A stretch of 8,083 bases of DNA from NCBI GenBank assembly GCA_016875515.1, contig VGRA01000094.1, forward strand, positions 1-8,083, read 5' to 3'. Position 1 is the stretch's first letter; the number at the start of each line of letters is the position of its first letter. A program made the translations under genes and the position numbers. The stretch is from Deltaproteobacteria bacterium. Lineage in GTDB: Bacteria > Myxococcota > Myxococcia > Myxococcales > Myxococcaceae. Shown here in pieces: positions 5,482-8,083 of this stretch. The notes under the pieces were generated by a model that saw only the letters and a list, made by a program, of their open reading frames with translations, searched no databases and was not told the DNA's origin.

Positions 5482-6953
5482 TCCAAGGGGAGGAACAGGA
5501 CGCTGTCCCCGTCCTCCCAGGCCACGCGCCAACGGCCATCGGCGCGCAGCGCCTGCGCCAGTGCGGAGCCGGCGCGGTCTGCCACGGCGTCCACCTGCCA
5601 CCGCTGCAGCACCTGCTGCCACCCCGGGGCGGCGTTGTGCAGCGTGAGTCCGTCCCGGATGACCTCCGGCGGGAAGCAGTCCACGCGCTGGTCCCAGAAC
5701 GGCTGCACGTGAGGCCACAGCGCCCACTGGATGGCGCCGCCATAGTCGAAGTGGTTGTAGGGGCGCTGCGGCCGGTGGAGATCCAGCTGCTCCAGGAGCC
5801 CTGACGGAAAGTACTCGGGGGAGAGACGGGCCAGCTCCGCGCGCGTCGGCATGGCGCCGTGGAGGGCCCACCCGCTGGCGAGCAGCACGGCGAGCGGAAC
5901 GGGGAGGTGCGAGGACGGAAGGCGCGGTGGAGCCCCGTCCTTGCGCCACCTCCGGAACGCCTGGGGCAGGTGACGTCCCAGCAGCGGACAAGCCGCCAGC
6001 GCGGCGAGCGGGATGTTCCGCAGCGAGGCGAAGGCCATGGCGCAGAAGGCGGACGCGAGGAGAACGTGTCCCCACGCGGGCCGCTCGCGCGAGGCGAGGA
6101 CGACCGTGGCGCACAGCGCGCCGAGGCCCAGGAGCATCCAGCCGAACGGAGAGGCCAGGCTGGGCGGCTGCCACTCGAGGTTCTGCTGCAGCAACTCCCG
6201 GAGGTGACCCTGCCTGCCAGCCAGGCTCGCCGCCGCGTACTGGAGGGGATGTAGGAAGCGGTCCACCGGGGTGGGACTGACGAAGCAGCCCGCCACCGCC
6301 GCCCCCAGCATGGCCCCCGACTCGCGGAGGCCCAGCGCGTCCGGCCGCTTCGCCAGTTGCCCGAACACCGCGCCCCCGAGCAGGGCGCCCAGCGCGAGCA
6401 GCCCCGCGAGGAAGCTGCCGTGCAGGTTGGCCCAGAGCGAGAAGAGGGCTGCCATGCCGGCAAGCCTCCATCGCACTTGAAGGTCCGCGTGTGCGATCAG
6501 CAGCGCCGCCGCGAAGCAGGCGTTGGAGAAGATCCACGGGCGCAGCGAGAAGGCGGGCAGGAGCAGGACGGCCACGAAGGCCGCGCAGAGCGCCGCCGCC
6601 CAGCCGGTGTCCTCCCAGCGGACGAGCACCCGCCAGCCTAGGGCCAACGTGCAAGCGAACAGGGTCACCGCGAGGAGGACCAGTCCCCATGCGCCCAGCT
6701 TCTCCAGCGTTGCGGCGAAGAGCAGCTCGGACAGCCACTCGTGCATGAACCAGGGCCAGTCCGGCGCCGTGAAGCTGAAGGTGTTCCGGGTGAGCAGCTC
6801 CCCGCGGGCCAGCAGTTCCCGCCCGGCGCGCAGGTGCCACCACGCGTCGTCCACGCGCACCGGCAGCAGCAGCGCGGTGATGGCCATCACCAGCGACAGC
6901 ACCACCGCGAAGGGCGAGGGCAAGGCGTGCAGGGCGCTGCGCCCGGTGAACAT
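5475..6953 (-). CDS. Polytopic membrane protein, GT-C glycosyltransferase-like
   Basis: 492 residues, with roughly 9-11 hydrophobic segments: about 13-31, 75-108, 118-137, 142-155, 165-198, 213-225, 270-287, 295-325 and 350-366. Two landmarks stand out. The first loop after TM1 has [15 protein letters not shown] (34-48), followed by [19 protein letters not shown] (56-74). The C-terminal soluble part has [17 protein letters not shown] (398-414) followed by [14 protein letters not shown] (419-432). This pair is typical of a widespread group of uncharacterised bacterial proteins related to GT-C (PMT/ArnT-like) transferases, where Asp residues in loop 1 bind metal or the lipid-phosphate sugar. 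Whether this one transfers sugar is unknown; no partner gene is adjacent. The ATG start is reasonable because TM1 follows a short positive N-terminus. There is no clear Shine-Dalgarno. Divergent from the SWIM-domain gene. Confidence 0.8.
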   Translation of the reverse strand: MFTGRSALHALPSPFAVVLSLVMAITALLLPVRVDDAWWHLRAGRELLARGELLTRNTFSFTAPDWPWFMHEWLSELLFAATLEKLGAWGLVLLAVTLFACTLALGWRVLVRWEDTGWAAALCAAFVAVLLLPAFSLRPWIFSNACFAAALLIAHADLQVRWRLAGMAALFSLWANLHGSFLAGLLALGALLGGAVFGQLAKRPDALGLRESGAMLGAAVAGCFVSPTPVDRFLHPLQYAAASLAGRQGHLRELLQQNLEWQPPSLASPFGWMLLGLGALCATVVLASRERPAWGHVLLASAFCAMAFASLRNIPLAALAACPLLGRHLPQAFRRWRKDGAPPRLPSSHLPVPLAVLLASGWALHGAMPTRAELARLSPEYFPSGLLEQLDLHRPQRPYNHFDYGGAIQWALWPHVQPFWDQRVDCFPPEVIRDGLTLHNAAPGWQQVLQRWQVDAVADRAGSALAQALRADGRWRVAWEDGDSVLFLPLER

Positions 6954-6993
6954 GGCGGTGGTGTACCGTGTTTGCCCCCAGCCCGTCCCTCAC
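6954..6993. promoter_or_regulatory. Compact divergent promoter region (overlapping -10-like boxes)
   Basis: A 40-bp gap separates two divergent ATGs. On plus, TACCGT (6964-6969) fits TAnnnT and lies 24 bp before ATG 6994. On minus, TACACC (complement of 6960-6965) lies 6 bp before ATG 6953 but lacks the final T. The two boxes share the TA step at 6964-6965. No clear Shine-Dalgarno sequence precedes either ATG. Assignment is tentative. Confidence 0.3.
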
Positions 6994-8083
6994 ATGTCCT
7001 CGCCCGCCGCCCGCCTCCTCGAAGCCATCCGTTCCGAAGCCAAGCCCGGCCTCTGGTCTGCCGGTGTCAACCTCTCCCGCGGAGGCGCGGTGGCGCAGGA
7101 GTCCCGCACCGCCACGGAGGTGGTGCTGCGCGTCAAGTCCGCCGGCCGGCCGGTCCCCTGGACCGCCATCCTCTATCCCGGGGACGAGGCCTGGGAGTGC
7201 AACTGCCCGGGCCGGGTGGATCCCTGCGAGCACGTCGTGGCCGCAGCCATTGCGCTCCAGCAGGCGGAGACCCAGGGCGGCGAAGTGGCCTCCGCCGAGA
7301 GTCGGTGGACGCGCGTGGGCTACCGCTTCTCGCGCGTGGACGGGGGGCTCGCGCTCCAGCGGACGCTCCTCCACTCAGACGGAAGGGAGGAGCCGCTGCA
7401 GGGGATGGTGGCGGCGCTGCTGTCTGCGGGGGGGAGCGCCCGGTACCAGGTCGAGCAGCACGACCTGCAGGTCGACCGCTTGCTGGAGAAGCCCACGCGC
7501 GGCGCCCTGCAGGCCGAGCGCCTGGACGCGCTCCTCAGGTTGTTGGAGCCGGCTCGCACCGCCACGCTGGACGGGCGCCCGGTGGCCATCTCCGGGGAGC
7601 AGGTGCCGCCGCGCGTGACCGTGGTGGACCGGGGAGACCAGCTCGCCGTGGTGTTCGAGAAGGATCCGCGCATCACTGCCGCGGTGAGCCCCGGGGTGGC
7701 GCTGTGCGGCGAGGTGCTGTGCCGCCTGGGTGAGCCGCAGGTGTCGGGGGCGTGGCTCCAGTCCCTTCCGTGCGAGCGGGTGTACCCCGCCTCGCAGGCA
7801 GGCGAGCTGGCCGCCCGCGTCATGCCGGAGCTCGCCCGCAGGCACCCGGTGGAGGTGAAGACCTCGCGGCTGCCGCGCGTGGATGCCTCGCTCAAGCCGC
7901 GCATCCAGCTGGAGCTGGACATGCTGGAGGCCGGCCTCTCGGTGCTGCCGTCCCTGGTGTACGGGGCGCCGCCGCGGGCGCGGGTGGACCAGGGGCGCCT
8001 CGTCCACCTCCGGGGGGCGGTCCCGCTGCGGGACGAGGCCGCGGAGAGCCGCCTCGTCCACAAGCTGCGCGAGGACCTGGGGC
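6994..8083 (+). CDS. SWIM zinc-finger protein, probable SNF2-family helicase/ATPase (N-terminal part, cut by window end)
   Basis: Open from ATG 6994 to the window edge, 363 codons, with no stop. Residues 69-80 ([12 protein letters not shown]) form a SWIM zinc finger, CxCx6CxH, preceded by the usual beta segment ending in AWE and followed by helix [14 protein letters not shown] fingers bind DNA or protein. The remaining visible sequence ([81 protein letters not shown] in part) matches the layout of the region that precedes the ATPase core in bacterial SNF2 proteins, as I recall it. The Walker motifs themselves would lie beyond the window, so the SNF2 part is inferred. [13 protein letters not shown] is a plausible native N-terminus. 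Divergent from the membrane-protein gene. Confidence 0.78.
   Translation, partial: MSSPAARLLEAIRSEAKPGLWSAGVNLSRGGAVAQESRTATEVVLRVKSAGRPVPWTAILYPGDEAWECNCPGRVDPCEHVVAAAIALQQAETQGGEVASAESRWTRVGYRFSRVDGGLALQRTLLHSDGREEPLQGMVAALLSAGGSARYQVEQHDLQVDRLLEKPTRGALQAERLDALLRLLEPARTATLDGRPVAISGEQVPPRVTVVDRGDQLAVVFEKDPRITAAVSPGVALCGEVLCRLGEPQVSGAWLQSLPCERVYPASQAGELAARVMPELARRHPVEVKTSRLPRVDASLKPRIQLELDMLEAGLSVLPSLVYGAPPRARVDQGRLVHLRGAVPLRDEAAESRLVHKLREDLG

Overview
The window looks like chromosomal DNA of a myxobacterium, probably of the Myxococcus/Corallococcus/Archangium group. That is an inference from four things: the very high GC with G/C-rich third positions on both strands; the mix of genes (Cys- and Gly-rich lipoprotein, S8 peptidase with Ig-like tail, HMG-CoA synthase, SWIM-finger protein of the SNF2 type); TAnnnT -10 boxes lying very close to start codons; and gene starts with little or no Shine-Dalgarno sequence. 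No mobile element, CRISPR array, tRNA or rRNA was seen.

Layout, left to right. Positions 1-1966 (minus strand) hold a secreted subtilisin-type (S8) peptidase gene. Its catalytic part (722-1966) ends at an amber codon, yet the same frame continues as clear protein sequence to the window edge: end of the catalytic domain, two tandem Ig-like repeats, and the beginning of a fibronectin-III-like domain. A second in-frame amber codon (521-523) falls where the sister repeat has Trp. A third oddity is a Thr where subtilases have an almost invariant Pro after the catalytic Ser. The gene is either recently broken or makes a short product. Divergent from it, 2091-3266 (plus) encodes a Cys-rich outer-membrane-type lipoprotein with two poly-Gly linkers and a C-terminal domain resembling DUF2135.

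Positions 3277-4485 (minus) encode an HMG-CoA synthase (MvaS) with all three catalytic residues. It converges on the lipoprotein gene and is divergent from a nitronate monooxygenase-type FMN enzyme (4535-5470, plus) across a 49-bp shared promoter region. The FMN enzyme converges on a polytopic membrane protein of the GT-C-like type (5475-6953, minus). That gene is divergent, across 40 bp, from the N-terminal part of a SWIM zinc-finger protein, probably a SNF2-family ATPase, running off the right edge.

The six genes strictly alternate in direction, so no operon is visible. The two convergent junctions are tiny (10 and 4 bp), and each carries a short hairpin that contains both opposing stop codons. 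The divergent junctions are compact promoter regions. The strongest items for a second look are the two amber codons in the peptidase gene and the stop-codon hairpins. I found no clear new multi-gene system.
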